Below are positions 35,791 through 47,060 of a DNA stretch of 64,000 bases, piece after piece. Position 1 is the first letter of the stretch; every line of letters begins with the position of its first letter. Origin of the DNA: Clitopilus passeckerianus (taxonomy: Eukaryota; Basidiomycota; Agaricomycetes; Agaricales; Entolomataceae). A program made the translations under genes and the position numbers. The stretch spans positions 1,178,001 to 1,242,000 of the forward strand of contig CALYLX010000127.1 of assembly GCA_944990035.1 (NCBI GenBank). The letters run 5' to 3'. Under the pieces are notes generated by a model, which worked only from the letters and a program-made list of their open reading frames with translations, was not told where the DNA came from and did not search any database.

Positions 35791-37039
35791 ATGTGGACGC
35801 GATCATTCTGTGCTCACTTCTCTCAGCTAAGACGTCTGTCGACTTCAGCAACTGCCAGGCATGAGAATCCCCTAGGTTTACCAAGGAGGGATGCGAACCC
35901 AGCGCCTCAGATGCCCAGACGGGGAGGCCCTATCCAGAAACGACACATTCCAAATGTGAAGAAGGTTATTGCAGTGGCAAGCGGCAAGGGAGGTGTTGGA
36001 AAGAGTACCATTGCAGGTGCGTATGTTCTTGTTCTCCCGTACAACACGATGCTTATGGATAAGACGTGTAGTGAACCTTGCTTTCAGCTTGTCCAAGCTG
36101 TCCCTGCAAATTTCTTCGACGTCGCGACTTCGCGTCGGCATTCTGGACCTCGATATCTTCGGCCCCTCAATACCAACCCTGCTGGGCCTTCAGAATGCAG
36201 GAGAGCCAGATCTCACTTCAGGCAAGCCTTGTCGTGTAACTTCCCGAGCATTGAAAGGCTCATATGTGTGCTTAACCCAGGTGGTGCATTACGACCCCTA
36301 ACGAATCATGGACTTCCCTCAATGTCTATGGGATATCTGCTTCCTCAACCCAAGAATCTGGAGGAAGCTCAAGATACAGCTGTGGTCTGGCGTGGGCTTA
36401 TGGTTCAAAAGGCCGTACAACAACTTCTATTTGACGTAGACTGGACAGCACCGACCGGGGTTCAGCAAGGGTCCAGCTCAGGCTTGGATGTTCTTGTCGT
36501 TGACATGCCACCTGGCACCGGGGATGTACCGCTGACGCTTGGGCAGCTGGTACATGTTGATGGTACGTGGAGGCACCTCATTCTGTGCATGGCAAATTCT
36601 AACCATTTGGATTCCAGGTGCTGTCATAGTATCAACACCACAAGATGTTGCGCTTGCAGATGTCAAGAAGGGCATTTCCATGCTTCGCAAAGTCTCTGTC
36701 CCGGTAAGACCTTTCTGCACCTATTCACATCACGAGTCTAACGTTTTTACACAGATTACGGGAATTGTACTCAACCAATCGCACTTCTTTTGTCCGTCTT
36801 GTGAAACACCCCATGAGTTGTTCGGTCCCCCAGACGCGTTCCGTGCCACGGCTCAAAGACTTGGAATCAACGTTTTGGCGGAACTTCCATTGGTACCTCA
36901 AGTCAGTTCCAACGGAGATGCCGGCGTTCCCTACAGTTTAGTAGACGAGGCAACGCAACGAAAAGCGGGCCAAGGGGCATCTCAGTGGAACGAAAAGATG
37001 ATGAAGGTCGCAGAGAGTGTGTGGCAGTCGGTAGCCTGA
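35791..37039 (+). CDS. IND1: Mrp/NBP35-family P-loop ATPase, mitochondrial complex I Fe-S assembly factor (Ind1/NUBPL)
   Basis: A presequence (MWTRSFCAHFSQLRRLSTS) leads into NVKKVIAVASGKGGVGKST, the deviant Walker A of Mrp/Nbp35 ATPases. Splicing then gives RVGILDLDIFGPSIPTLLGL, later SSGLDVLVVDMPPGTGDVPL, and the cluster-binding pair in FFCPSCETPHELFG (C-x2-C). Mitochondrial Ind1 delivers 4Fe-4S clusters to respiratory complex I. Length (about 320 residues) and the presequence favour Ind1 over cytosolic Nbp35/Cfd1. About four short introns. It lies 226 bp downstream of, and co-directional with, the ETFDH gene, another Fe-S protein of the respiratory chain. Confidence 0.92.
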
Positions 37040-37234
37040 ATCTTTGATGAGATGCTTCACAGCGGGGTTCGCGAAGATGGCTTATAACCGACTGTCAATT
37101 ATGCATATCTAAAATGACAATTATCCTGCAAATATTCGATCTCTGTAGATCCAATGCTCATGATCCAGTCCAAAGGATATTGTCGCCTAACTTCGTCAAC
37201 ACTGACTCGCAGCGTGGTGGTATCTTGGCGAGAT

Positions 37235-37916
37235 CTACTGGCTGAGGATAGTGCGTACGAACGACTCGTAGTTGACATTCCCGTCACTATGGCGCGTGGA
37301 TTAAAACTAGAAGGAGGGGAGTAAAAAAGGGTGCTCACGGGCCGATCTGTACTCCCTTCAACAGTTCGTCAACTTCTTCATCTGTCATCTTTTCACCAAG
37401 CTGGGTCAGAACATATCGGAGTTCTCCTGCTCCAATGAAGCCGTTGCCTTCCTTGTCGAATACTTGGAATCCGCGGATGAACTCCTCTGGGACAAAGGTT
37501 CAGATGTGAAACAGTGCCAGAGAGTGGAATACACATACCTGGCGTCCCTGCTGGTTTGAACCCGTCTGGTCGGTTCAGAATTGTCAAGAAAGTCTTGTAG
37601 TCAACTAGCAGAAAGGGTTGATTGGGAGATCTACAGTTGGCACAGACGACTCACCATCCTTGGGTGAAGAAGCAATGATATCGGCAACCTCTGCTTGCGT
37701 TGGGTTCTGGCCGAGAGCACGAAGAAGATCTCCCAAAACCTCGCGTTGAACCGAACCGGTTCCTCTCTTGTCGAAGAGAGCAAAAGCCTCTTTGTATTCT
37801 GAAAATCGAGTTCAGCACATGGCCTTTCCCGTGTTTTCTCTGAGATCTACCTGCGTTGTCACTCTATCAATAGGTTAGAGAATATATTGAACAAGCTTCA
37901 ACCAAGTACGCACCAT
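37235..37916 (-). CDS. CDC4: Myosin essential light chain, Cdc4 type (EF-hand)
   Basis: Joined exons give a protein of about 141 residues: [20 protein letters not shown], then [70 protein letters not shown] and [13 protein letters not shown]. The match to S. pombe Cdc4 runs over the whole length, including the ALGQNPT and LTQLGEKM blocks. The EF loops are degenerate at several calcium-coordinating positions, as in Cdc4. It binds the first IQ motif of myosin II and myosin V at the contractile ring. The first coding exon appears to be only the ATG (37914-37916), followed directly by gtgcgtac; five or more tiny exons follow. It is divergent from the next gene across 119 bp. Confidence 0.93.
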
Positions 37917-38035
37917 GGTATGTTTCCTAGAGAAGAGGTGATGGTTCCAAGCGCAAGCGATCTTGATTGGGTTGAACTTGTTTACGAACGCTGTCACATC
38001 CGAAATCCGAGTTTATCTCTTCCGAGTCGACGAAC
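37917..38035. promoter_or_regulatory. 119-bp divergent promoter serving two ATG-only first exons
   Basis: This interval separates the start codon of the Cdc4 light chain gene (minus strand) from the start codon of the gene at 38036 (plus strand). Both start codons are followed directly by an intron donor (gtgcgt and gtgagt), so each transcript would begin with a minimal coding exon. Confidence 0.5.
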
Positions 38036-39075
38036 ATGGTGAGTTCGGTTCACGCTCTTTACCTTCATTCAACCCTTATAGTCATGGTAGGATGTGGATC
38101 CTTTGGCAGATACAGGGCCTCCGCGCTATATCATTGAATCTGACGAGGAAGAAGACGAGTATAATCCTTTGCGTCCCACCGCCGAGGAGGACCACGATGT
38201 CAACGTCGAAATAATTGGAGATCTTCCTAAAGGGCATGCTCTGGTTGTAGCAACGGGGGACATATCCAAGTATTGGTCCCGTAACGCTGATCTTGGCGAG
38301 CAAAGGGGAGCAATCTACGTGAATAAAGTACAGGTAAGCTTCACTCATTTCTTGTGGAGCGTTGCACGAATCTATCTAGGTCGGCCTAGTCTTTAGACCC
38401 AGATGGACTCAGGCTATAATTGTAGCCTCCGAAATAATGACAAGGCTGCCTGTGTGGGCAATGTTCAAATATGCAGACACGACGCTTCAGCATCTGGAGC
38501 CTACGAGGTATCTAGACCGCGTCATCGTTTCTTCATCTGCTGATCTATCCCCCGTGTACAAGGGTTGTATTGCTCGATACATACTCAGCCGCAACCTACA
38601 TATCCGGAGAGAAAGCTGCGCTAAGTGACGCGCCAATGCGTTATCTCTCCAATTCACCCGTCGACGATGCCATTGTACGTCTTGCAAACATGAATACCCT
38701 TCACTTGATTAACGGAAACACGTCTAGAAAAAGAATGCCAAGCCCTTCTCGCCCCCAAATCTCCTGCAATCCACATCAGCCGCATTCTTCTCGTGTCTCG
38801 AAACGACGTATAATCGGTCTCCAGGCTTTGCTGTCCTTGTTCCATCATCCCATGCAGCCCATCCTGCTCCGAAAGTCCTCAATTCGTCAAATGTGCTTGC
38901 ACTGTCAGAAGACCGTGATGAATGGACAGACGAGGTGGTGAACCTGGCACAAAATTTGACATTCCAGCTAGCAGAGCAGCCTACCCCCGTAAGATGGGTC
39001 AACGCGAAGCGAGGTGAAAGGGTATCTGCACAAAGGAGGCAAGATGAAGTAGGAGAAGGTGGAATGTATATATGA
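38036..39075 (+). CDS. Probable proteasome assembly chaperone 1 (PAC1/PSMG1-like)
   Basis: With an ATG-only exon (38036-38038) joined to the acceptor at 38090, the protein starts M-DVDPLADTGPPRYIIES, followed by an acidic DEEEDEYNPLRP. Later exons give GHALVVATGDISKYWSRN, VGLVFRPRWTQAIIVASEIM, EPTRVVLLDTYSAATYIS and KPFSPPNLLQSTSAAFFSCL. The hydrophobic-strand pattern and the PPNLLQ...AAFFS segment resemble PAC1 (human PLLEQPNIVHDLPAAVLSY). The match is by eye and weak elsewhere, so a generic conserved hypothetical remains possible. PAC1 with PAC2 builds the 20S proteasome alpha ring. Stop TGA at 39073. Confidence 0.5.
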
Positions 39076-39248
39076 GTATGCAAAGTTTGAAACTGCCGAA
39101 TACCAGAAATACTACGATTTGTTGAACGTGTGGAGGCTGAGGTATGCATAGTAATAAGCTGAAAATATCATAGGGGTATACAACATCAACGAGGTGTATC
39201 AACCGAGGACAGAGAGCACTGAGATATCAAGACCTAATGAAATTGATT

Positions 39249-42200
39249 TCATCGTCCAGGAAATGCGCCCGGAATAGTGGGCCTTCTCCTTTCGGGATGA
39301 TGGAAATAGGTACCATAACGAGAGGTTCTCGATGGTGAGTTTGAGACGGCAGCTGTAGGCGACAATCCGTTGTCGTCAACGGCACTGGCCTCGGTAATCG
39401 AGCGTTCTAGGTTCTCCCCTTGCTCCGTCCCATAATCTTCATCGCTGTCTGGTTCGTCCAACCAATCCCCATCGTCAGGCAGCATAATCACTCCTGAAGC
39501 AACATCGAAGCTTAGGCGATGGTGCAGGCTCCCACTGCCAGACCTCTGATGCCGGGTCGTTACATCCTCCCATGGATTGGTGGTGTCTGGATGTTCTTCG
39601 AGGGGTGTCGCTCCTGCGTTGGGATCCGAAGGGCCAGCGCGATTGACATCTCGGGACCTCGACCTATGGCTTCTACTAAAGCGTTTACGTAGGGTCAGAA
39701 CAACCGTGTCGTTGTCCTGTGCGACCTTGGTGTTTCCGTTTCGGTGATCATGATTGACTAACGTTTGGCCCTTCTTCAGAGGTAGCCAGGGTTGGGGAAG
39801 CACTCCATTCAATGCGGGATGTCCATAACGCCTCTTGCCCGTACTGAAGAAAGATGGTCAGATCGGGAGAAAGGCAAGAGAGGGTGTACTAACTTCAATA
39901 CGCCGCTATACCAATTTGCCATAGGAGGTTGAGACTATTGGTATCGGATAAATTGGTATGTATGTATGAGGGAAGATGTGAGAAACTCACATAATCCGTG
40001 CGTTCGTCTTCTGGAGCAGCGTATAAGGTGTCATCATTCTGCGCATAACGGCGTTTATTCAGATTACTGGGGACTCAAGAATTAGATTCCATAAATTTAC
40101 AGCTTTAGATGTACTAACCTCTGTGACCATGTAACTGGATGGCCGGCTCTGAGGCGCAATACCTCTGCCGTATCTTCCCCGCGTTCCACCTCAAACACGG
40201 AGGATAGACTGACAAATTTGCTGAGAGGTTTGAGTTGCTTATCAACTAAGTAACACCAAGCAACCGTCGCAACAAGTAACGGGACGAGTAGAGAGGATAG
40301 GATGAAAGACTTCCGGAGGGAGAATATGCCAATCATGAACAAGAGGAATATTATGACGCCCCAGATGAGTCGAATGAAGGTGATCGGCCAGGCTTGTCCT
40401 TGAGACTCGTATGGCTTGTAAAAGACTGTCCAGATTTAGAGCGTTTTCCGGTGTATCGGTGTTGATGTATGGACTCACCAAAGAGTAGTTTGTACTTATA
40501 AACGACGTATCCGACGCCAAAGTAGACTGCGCCAAATATCACGATGAGTGGTTGCACAACGCTGTAGAGTAGGGTTATGACGAAGATAAGGATGGCTTGT
40601 GGGTATACGACGCCGTAGTTGATCATTGGTGGAGCATTCAGTTCCGCGAAATCTGAAGGTTCTTAGCCCAGCGCATATCAGAACGAGTAGGGAACGTACC
40701 TCTGGGGGTTCGGGTGAGGAACATCCTATAGAAGAGCCTTGGTATAATCACACCAAGGTTGAGCAGTTGTAATGGCATGATGCCAAGACCTGACAGGAAT
40801 GTTAGAGGAGAACCAGTACTCACAAGCTGATAAATACCTTGCAGAATGACGTAGGATAAGAAGAAATGTCTAGTAAACAACGGCAATTCCGTTCAGGCCC
40901 GTGGATTCACTCTCAAAATGTTTGATAGACCCACCTCGCTCGACCAGTTTGTAAAGCAATTGCAAGCTTTTCTGGAACCTTCGCCGGCGAGTTGGCAAGG
41001 TCACGAACCAGTTGCCAATATGTAGTGGCCAAAAGGAAGATGAATACGACGTTGATGAGGAGGAATAGGAAGTATCTGTAAAGTGAAGTTCGAATGAGAA
41101 ATATAGCGCCGGAGTTAACAGAGAACTGACTTCTTGAGTAGGGAATACTCTACCCAGCTTCGTGCGCGATAACCCTGAACATAGGTAAGAGCTTGATGCA
41201 TAGTTAGCGGGGGGTGTAGACTGTTTGCGGAATATAATCTCACCCTCAAGGACAAACGGCAGCAAGGCATTCAGAGTTATCATGGCAACGCTAGGTAGTG
41301 AGTTCTGCACAATGGCGCGGATATTCTCATTCTGATCTATCAACTCCCCCAGCCATGGCATCGCTTTCTTGATTTCCTTGTAGCTGAGCAGACTGGCCAA
41401 GGCCGTGATGGGAGGGATCCAGAGGGTGAAAAGAAGTGCCATTACGCCAAGGACGAAGATTTCGCGAGTGCGGACATTCATGGAGGAAGGTGACATGTTC
41501 GCCCAGACTATGTCTCGAGGCTCTGGGGCAGGATATGTTGTAACTTGTGAAGGGTTTGGTGCATGGGCCACTTGGACGGCGATTTGCTGCGAAGAACTGT
41601 CAAAATCCTTCTATCACGATATTACCAACGAACGTACAGCACTTGACATCTTTTCAAAGGTCACAAATGCAGCCTGCGTTGCTTTGAACCGCCCAGTCTT
41701 CCTGCGTTTTTTCACCAAGTCATCCGCCTTCTTGAATTGCTGCTCTAGATACTCGAGAGCATCGACTTTCGGTTTATACCATGCTGTTCGTAGCGTTGGC
41801 CGTTTCTTATGGGGTATAACCAGTTTGCCCTGCCGCGGTTGCCCCTCCTCAATATCTAAATCCACCAGAGGAACCGCAGCGTTCTCCGGGTCATAAGCTT
41901 CGACTGTGCTCGGGTTGCCGACGTAGTCAACCCATGCCTTCTCCAAGGCCAAGAGAGCTTCGGTGCGACGGTCTAGAATGGCCTTTAAGCTTGAAACCTC
42001 TCGACAAACGGTGACGCTTTCGACAGCAAGACCCATGTTCTCGAAATATTCGGCGAGGGGCCGTTCGCCTTGAAGATGATTGGGAAGATTGGTAACGAGA
42101 ACGGTGCGTGCCGGTATGGAGTGAACGAGTTCGAGAGAGAATAGTTGCCGAGAGCGGATAAAGCGTTTATAGTTGTGATAAATGAAGTAGAGTGAGAGGA

Positions 42201-42991
42201 CGGTGAAAAGGTAAGTGAACGTGAGATGGACAGAGAGGTATGAATTCGCATCGCTGATGAGGTCGAGCCAATCTTGCCCAGGAATAGTGTGGTTGCCCTT
42301 CGGTGGATCAATCATCCTCCGGAGCGACGGCCAGTCATCGTCATCATTGCCTGGCCAATCATCGTCTGCACCAAGGTCTTTGTTATGCTGAAAGTGCAGC
42401 AGTTAGTTGCAATCTGACAGTTTTTTTGTTAAACATTCCTAACCTTCCAGTTGAGAGGCATCAATATTGTGACCGCGAACAGAGAGCATACAGAAAACAG
42501 GTAGAATGACATCTTGAAGAAGTTCAGTAGCTAAAGGGGACGTCAACCAATAAAATAGTCAATCGACGCATGGGAATCTTACCACAGCTGCATCTAATCC
42601 GACAATTTGGAGGACCGTGAATTCCGAAGTTCTAATTGTAGGCAGTATCCAACCGAAGAAGGCTTGGTGTGCGTGTGCTTCATGAGGAGAGAACCCTGGA
42701 GCATAGTGAGCCTATGATCAAGCAAGTGTACAGATGTATCCACCTTTCAATTTCGTTCTTGGTGCAAACAACAGTGGCCATCGTGTCCGGCAGTACGAGA
42801 ACAGAAAGAACGATATTATTCCTATGCCTGCGGAGATCGTAAGTTGTGTCGTAAACCAGGGTCCTTCAAACTTGCCTATAAAAAAGAGGTTAGCACCAAG
42901 CCAAGTCAGATAGATAAACCTTACGTGTAGGAGGAGACCCTGGCGGTAGAGAACGGTCGTCATCCAGCAGAGCCTCAAGGAAGGATTCCAT
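39249..42991 (-). CDS. OSCA/TMEM63/CSC1-family calcium-permeable stress-gated cation channel (DUF221)
   Basis: The start MESFLEALLDDDRSL is followed, across an intron, by KFEGPWFTTQLTISAGIGII and an N-terminal membrane segment. Then comes a long cytosolic loop with the conserved ARTVLVTNLPNHLQ and the RFKATQAAFVTFEKMSSA block (RRM-like fold). Many membrane segments follow (ALLFTLWIPPITALASLLSY, YFLFLLINVVFIFLLATTYW, AILIFVITLLYSVVQPLIVI). The cytosolic tail is Ser/Arg-rich and acidic, ending PTIPGAFPGR. Family members are mechanosensitive or osmosensitive channels, with lipid scramblase activity in some. About 950 residues and at least ten introns. Divergent from the mitochondrial release factor gene across 135 bp. 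Confidence 0.92.
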
Positions 42992-43126
42992 GATGGCGAC
43001 TGTGAACGTTGGTTGGTCTGAGCAGGCCTGTCAATGCCAGGATGAGGCACATTGTTTGTCTAGGTCGTCTGGCCCAAACAGAATGGCGAAAAGTCGCGAC
43101 TACTTTCCCCGAATGGTCATGCATTC

Positions 43127-44645
43127 ATGTTTTCAATTTCGCGTTGCATCACTCGTCGTTCCTTCAGTCTACGCAAATTAGGTTCTAACCAGCCTGTACG
43201 GTACAAACATGCGGAAACTTCGTCAAGAAACAGTAGGATACTGCGAGTCCTAGAACAAAAAGTCGCAGAGAGGAAGCAACTACAGTCGACTGTGAATAGC
43301 ATGGCATTTCTCTCACTTGAATCCTCCTAACTAACAGGTGATATGCTAGCTCTCTGAAAATATGTCCTCTCAGCAGGATATAGCTTCTCTTCGTCATCTC
43401 AAGGAAACAGAGCCACTACAATCAGCCTGGGACGATTGGGTGCAGAAACAGCAGGTCTGGAACCATTGAACATTCATGCTACCTCTACGCTCACCATAAT
43501 TGTTGTTAGTAGCTTCTTGAAGACACGAAAGCCCTTTTGTCAGACCCTGACGAGGCTATGCGCACACTTGCCGTTGAAGAACACGACTCACTGGACAAGT
43601 CCCTCACGGAACTTGTCGAGACCACTATACCCTCACTACTCGTTCCGCCATCAACGACTGGGCATTTCTCAGCCATTCTGGAGCTGAAATCCGGCGTCGG
43701 CGGCTCTGAATCAAGCTTGTTTCTGGCAGACCTCCTTCGAATGTATCTGCGTTTCGCGAATACACGGAATTGGAAGACCACAGTCGTCTCCCAGAATGAA
43801 CTCGAGACTGGCGGATTCAAAGATGCAATTGTCGAGGTCAGAGGGACGGGAGCTTATGATCTGCTTCGTTGGGAAAGTGGGGTGCATCGCGTACAGCGCG
43901 TACCCGCAACGGAAGCTAGTGGGCGAGTACACACCAGTACGGTGGCTACTATAGTGAGCTCATTATACATGGAACTCCAGTTATAGAACTAATTGTTTCC
44001 TACCTTTAGGTGCTCCCTCTCATGGAGGAATCTGATGCAGAGACTGAGCAACTGTTTACAATGGATGAAGTCAAGGTCGAAGTCATGAGAGCACGGGGAG
44101 CAGGCGGCCAGGTGAGCACCAGTCTATTCTCTGTGTTCTTGGGGCTGAGGATTTGTAAAGCACGTCAATAAAACTGAATCCGCGGTTAGGCTTACACACG
44201 TACCAACCGGTATCACTGTCTCGATGCAAGATGAACGAAGTCAGCATCAGGTAAGTATCAGAGCACCGTGCATTTCTACAGTTACTCATCCTGAAGCAGA
44301 ATAGACGCAAGGCATTTGTAGTTTTGAGTAGCCGGCTGATGGACATTAAGTTAACTCGTGAAATGGAGGAACGGCGGGCGACACGCCAGAACCTAGTGCG
44401 TACAGCAGACCGCAGTGAGAAAATTAGGACATATAACTATGCTCAGGTGCGTCTATACAATAATAATCTAATTTGTCTGGCTGACAACTGTGAAATGGCA
44501 ACAGGAAAGAGTGACTGATCACCGCATAGGACTGACTTTAAAGAATCTTACTGCTGTGATGGAAGGGGATGGTCTTACTGATTTTTTGCATGCCTTGCAA
44601 AAAAATCATGATGAAACCATTCTTGAAAATATGCTCCTGAGTTAG
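43127..44645 (+). CDS. MRF1: Mitochondrial class-1 peptide chain release factor (mRF1)
   Basis: A basic presequence ([20 protein letters not shown]) precedes a release-factor N-domain and the PCRF domain, with [20 protein letters not shown] and [20 protein letters not shown]. Domain 3 carries the peptidyl-tRNA hydrolysis motif ARGAGGQ, split by an intron, then [18 protein letters not shown]. The C-terminus includes [20 protein letters not shown]. Class-1 factors read UAA/UAG in mitochondrial translation. About 400 residues. It is the last clearly intact gene; the AT-rich repeat region begins directly after its stop at 44643. Confidence 0.94.
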
Positions 44646-45754
44646 CCTTGTTCTAACTCTTATCTATGTCCTATTTTGGACTGCTTGCATATTATGGCTC
44701 ACCTAATAATGATTTGTGTATATACATTAGAATGCAATGAATTCTGAATTCTGAATTGGAATTTCTTGGCATCAAACATAGGTATACTATGTGTCTATTT
44801 AACCTTCAATAGCATGTTGCCACACTTAGAAAAAGCCTGCCAACAATGCAACCTTTTGTATTGCTCTGCCTTGAAGTTCCTAAGCAGATCATCAATCTTG
44901 CTGACTTAAAGAAGCTGCTGAAAACCTCACAAGAGCTGGTGTCATACCCAGCTGTTCACAGCCAAACACAAGTTGTTTATTCCAAATGGGGTAAGGTGAT
45001 TTCCAGCTAATTGCTGATTGCTTACCATTGGTAGTCAGCAAAGTATTCACTGGAAATCAACTGAATTTGATTTTGCCCTGGGTACTAGTTACTATCTTTT
45101 ATACACGATGTTTTTTTTTGGATTAGGAAGGATGTAGAATGATAGAATGTAAAAGAATTTTGGGAATTGGTCAAGTATTTCTTGAGTTAGAAGCACTTTA
45201 GTGAAAAATATTCGAATTTATTAATATTTTTTCTGAATTTTTTTCTGGATCAGACACATCATTCTGCATAACTTGGGTAAAAATTTCAACCGAATTTAGT
45301 GCCCTTCCCTCCCTAAATTTCCTTTTTGGGTAACTCACCAACCAATTGCGGGAAAATTTTCGGACCTTTGTTTTTTGATCTCCCAGCCATTTTTAAGGCC
45401 AAAGACAACATCATGTATAAATTCTGGCACTGCGCACCTCTTGATTCAATGCTGACTGTCAATAAGGTTGTCTTCACCCCGGACTTCCCTCTTTCTCCAC
45501 TGGCCCCTCGACTTTCGATCTTCCGAAGATTCACTTCACCTCTAACTTTTGACTCTACCCTCTCTGCTTCCAACTTCAACTGACAATTATGACCTACAAC
45601 TCATTTATCCCTTTGACTATCGACCCTCGACAAGACCGTTCCCACCCCAGATTTCCCTCTAACTTATTGGCCTCTCGACAATATGATACGACTCAACGCA
45701 CAATGGACCTTCGCTTGTTATTCGCTTCCTCATTGACTCTTGACTCACCGACAC
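44646..45754. other. AT-rich intergenic region at the edge of the repeat block
   Basis: About 1.1 kb with no recognised gene. The first 650 bp are A/T-rich with long T runs. From about 45470 to 45700 a C/T-rich stretch contains two diverged copies, about 165 bp apart, of a unit centred on ttccctct...ggcc(t/c)ctcgac. Open frames here show no family resemblance. Confidence 0.4.
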
Positions 45755-45822
45755 TGTTACAGTTATCTTGGACACGCACCCGGACTCTTTTTCCTTTTAC
45801 TTATCGCGAGTATTACTATGAG

Positions 45823-46031
45823 CATCAGGAAAATATATGCCAACTTGACTATACTTGGCTAAAACATAAATTGCCACACTACTTGATAACTTTTACAAGT
45901 ATGTATAAGTAAGCTATAAGTGCTATAAATGGCTATAAGTTAGGCTGAAAGTTATGTCTTATTGATGCTCCACTTAATGTTTCATTAAGTTCTCACAAGT
46001 TGATGTCAAGTTGGCCTATATTTTCCTGATG
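45823..46031 (+). mobile_element. MITE, 209-bp CATCAGGAAAATATA family, copy 1
   Basis: Ends are CATCAGGAAAATATATGCC and the inverted ggcCTATATTTTCCTGATG. Two further 209-bp copies lie at 53372-53580 (inverted) and 53693-53901. It sits inside the LTR that starts at 45755. It has no coding capacity. Confidence 0.85.
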
Positions 46032-46327
46032 CCGCCTCATCCCCCACCCCACTTACGTTTACTTGATTACTTAGTACTGCTGCGCATTACTCATCCCTTT
46101 AGTTACGATTACTCAGTATTCTCAGGATTGTGAGATACTTGTACTATATTTACTTATCATGACTCGTTGTGACTCTTACTCTGACTCACTCTGAGTCATA
46201 CTTACTGTTGCTTACTTACTAGCATTGCTGCGCGATGCTTAACCCTTAGCCCTACCTACCATGTATAAATACCTTCACGCTATCGGTCTTGCTTCCTTAG
46301 CTTGACCTAAAAGCCTATACATCACTA

Positions 46328-46685
46328 CATCAGGAAAACTGGAAACTACTTATCTGTACTTATCTGTACTTTTTGTACTTTTTTGAGCAATAAGTAGAAA
46401 AAGTAAAAAAAAAACTAAGTCTCCTACTTTTTTTTCTACTTTTTTCAGAAACCCAAAAAGTGAATATGGATTTCGCAGATAAGTAGGTAAAAAAAGTAGA
46501 AAAAGTATGCAGAATACAACATTTTAGAGGCCATAAGTGATAAAAAAGTGTGAAAAGTTAAGAAAAAAGTAGGAGACATTACTTATTATACTTGTGACAA
46601 GTAGGCTAAATGCTCACTTTTTCCACTCAAAAAAGTGGGGAAAAGTAGAAAAAGTATAAATAAGTAGTTTCCAGTTTTGCTGATG
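46328..46685. mobile_element. MITE, 358 bp, CATCAGGAAAACTGG termini
   Basis: The left end CATCAGGAAAACTGGAAAC is matched by an inverted right end (gtttccagttttgCTGATG). It is flanked by TA on both sides (46326-46327 and 46686-46687). The uninterrupted LTR copy at 52636-53098 shows the empty site with one TA. The interior is rich in aaaaagtag-type runs on both strands. The TA duplication points to the Tc1/mariner/pogo superfamily. Confidence 0.85.
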
Positions 46686-46803
46686 TATTTGCTTTAACTT
46701 CAACTTGCTCGATTACTCTCGCACGTCTCTACAAAGGCTGGCAGAGGACTAAGCAGCTGAATCTTTGATACTTAGTTAAGCACGTAGTGATACTAGCTTA
46801 ACA

Positions 46804-47060
46804 GACGCTCGCCGACATCGACACTCAGGCAGGCATTGATTACTTCGCAAATATTTTCAAGTAAGCACCAACGGTTATTAATTCATTCTCCAAGTACTGC
46901 ACAAGTTGAACTGAACTCACCATGTTTGTCAACTCAGAAGAGATAAACTCAGATTTCAGATGTGACAGTGTTCATAAACAAGTTCAACCCAATCAAGATT
47001 GCTTGTGCTTGGAACCATCACCTATTTCTGATCCAGAAGTTGGCCAGGCTGGGAAACTGG
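46804..47060. other. Unassigned segment between two LTRs
   Basis: About 260 bp with an open frame from 46922 (MFVNSEEINSDFRCDSVHKQ) that runs into the next LTR-like segment. No family is recognised; it could be a scrap of a retroelement or of an older host sequence. Confidence 0.3.

Larger units (their letters stand above)
45755..46803 (+). mobile_element. Solo LTR interrupted by two MITEs
   Basis: The sequence begins TGTTACAG and ends CTTAACA (TG...CA ends with short inverted repeats). It is flanked by GACAC and GACGC, a 5-bp target duplication with one change. A TATAAATA box is at about 46264. A second copy lies inverted at 52636-53098 and lacks the two insertions, showing that MITEs at 45823-46031 and 46328-46685 landed later. 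No internal retroelement region adjoins it. Confidence 0.8.

Noticed and set aside
45326..45583. Overlapping sense and antisense open frames of about 85 codons
   Set aside because: Both arise in a C/T-biased, diverged tandem repeat with few stop codons; no similarity.
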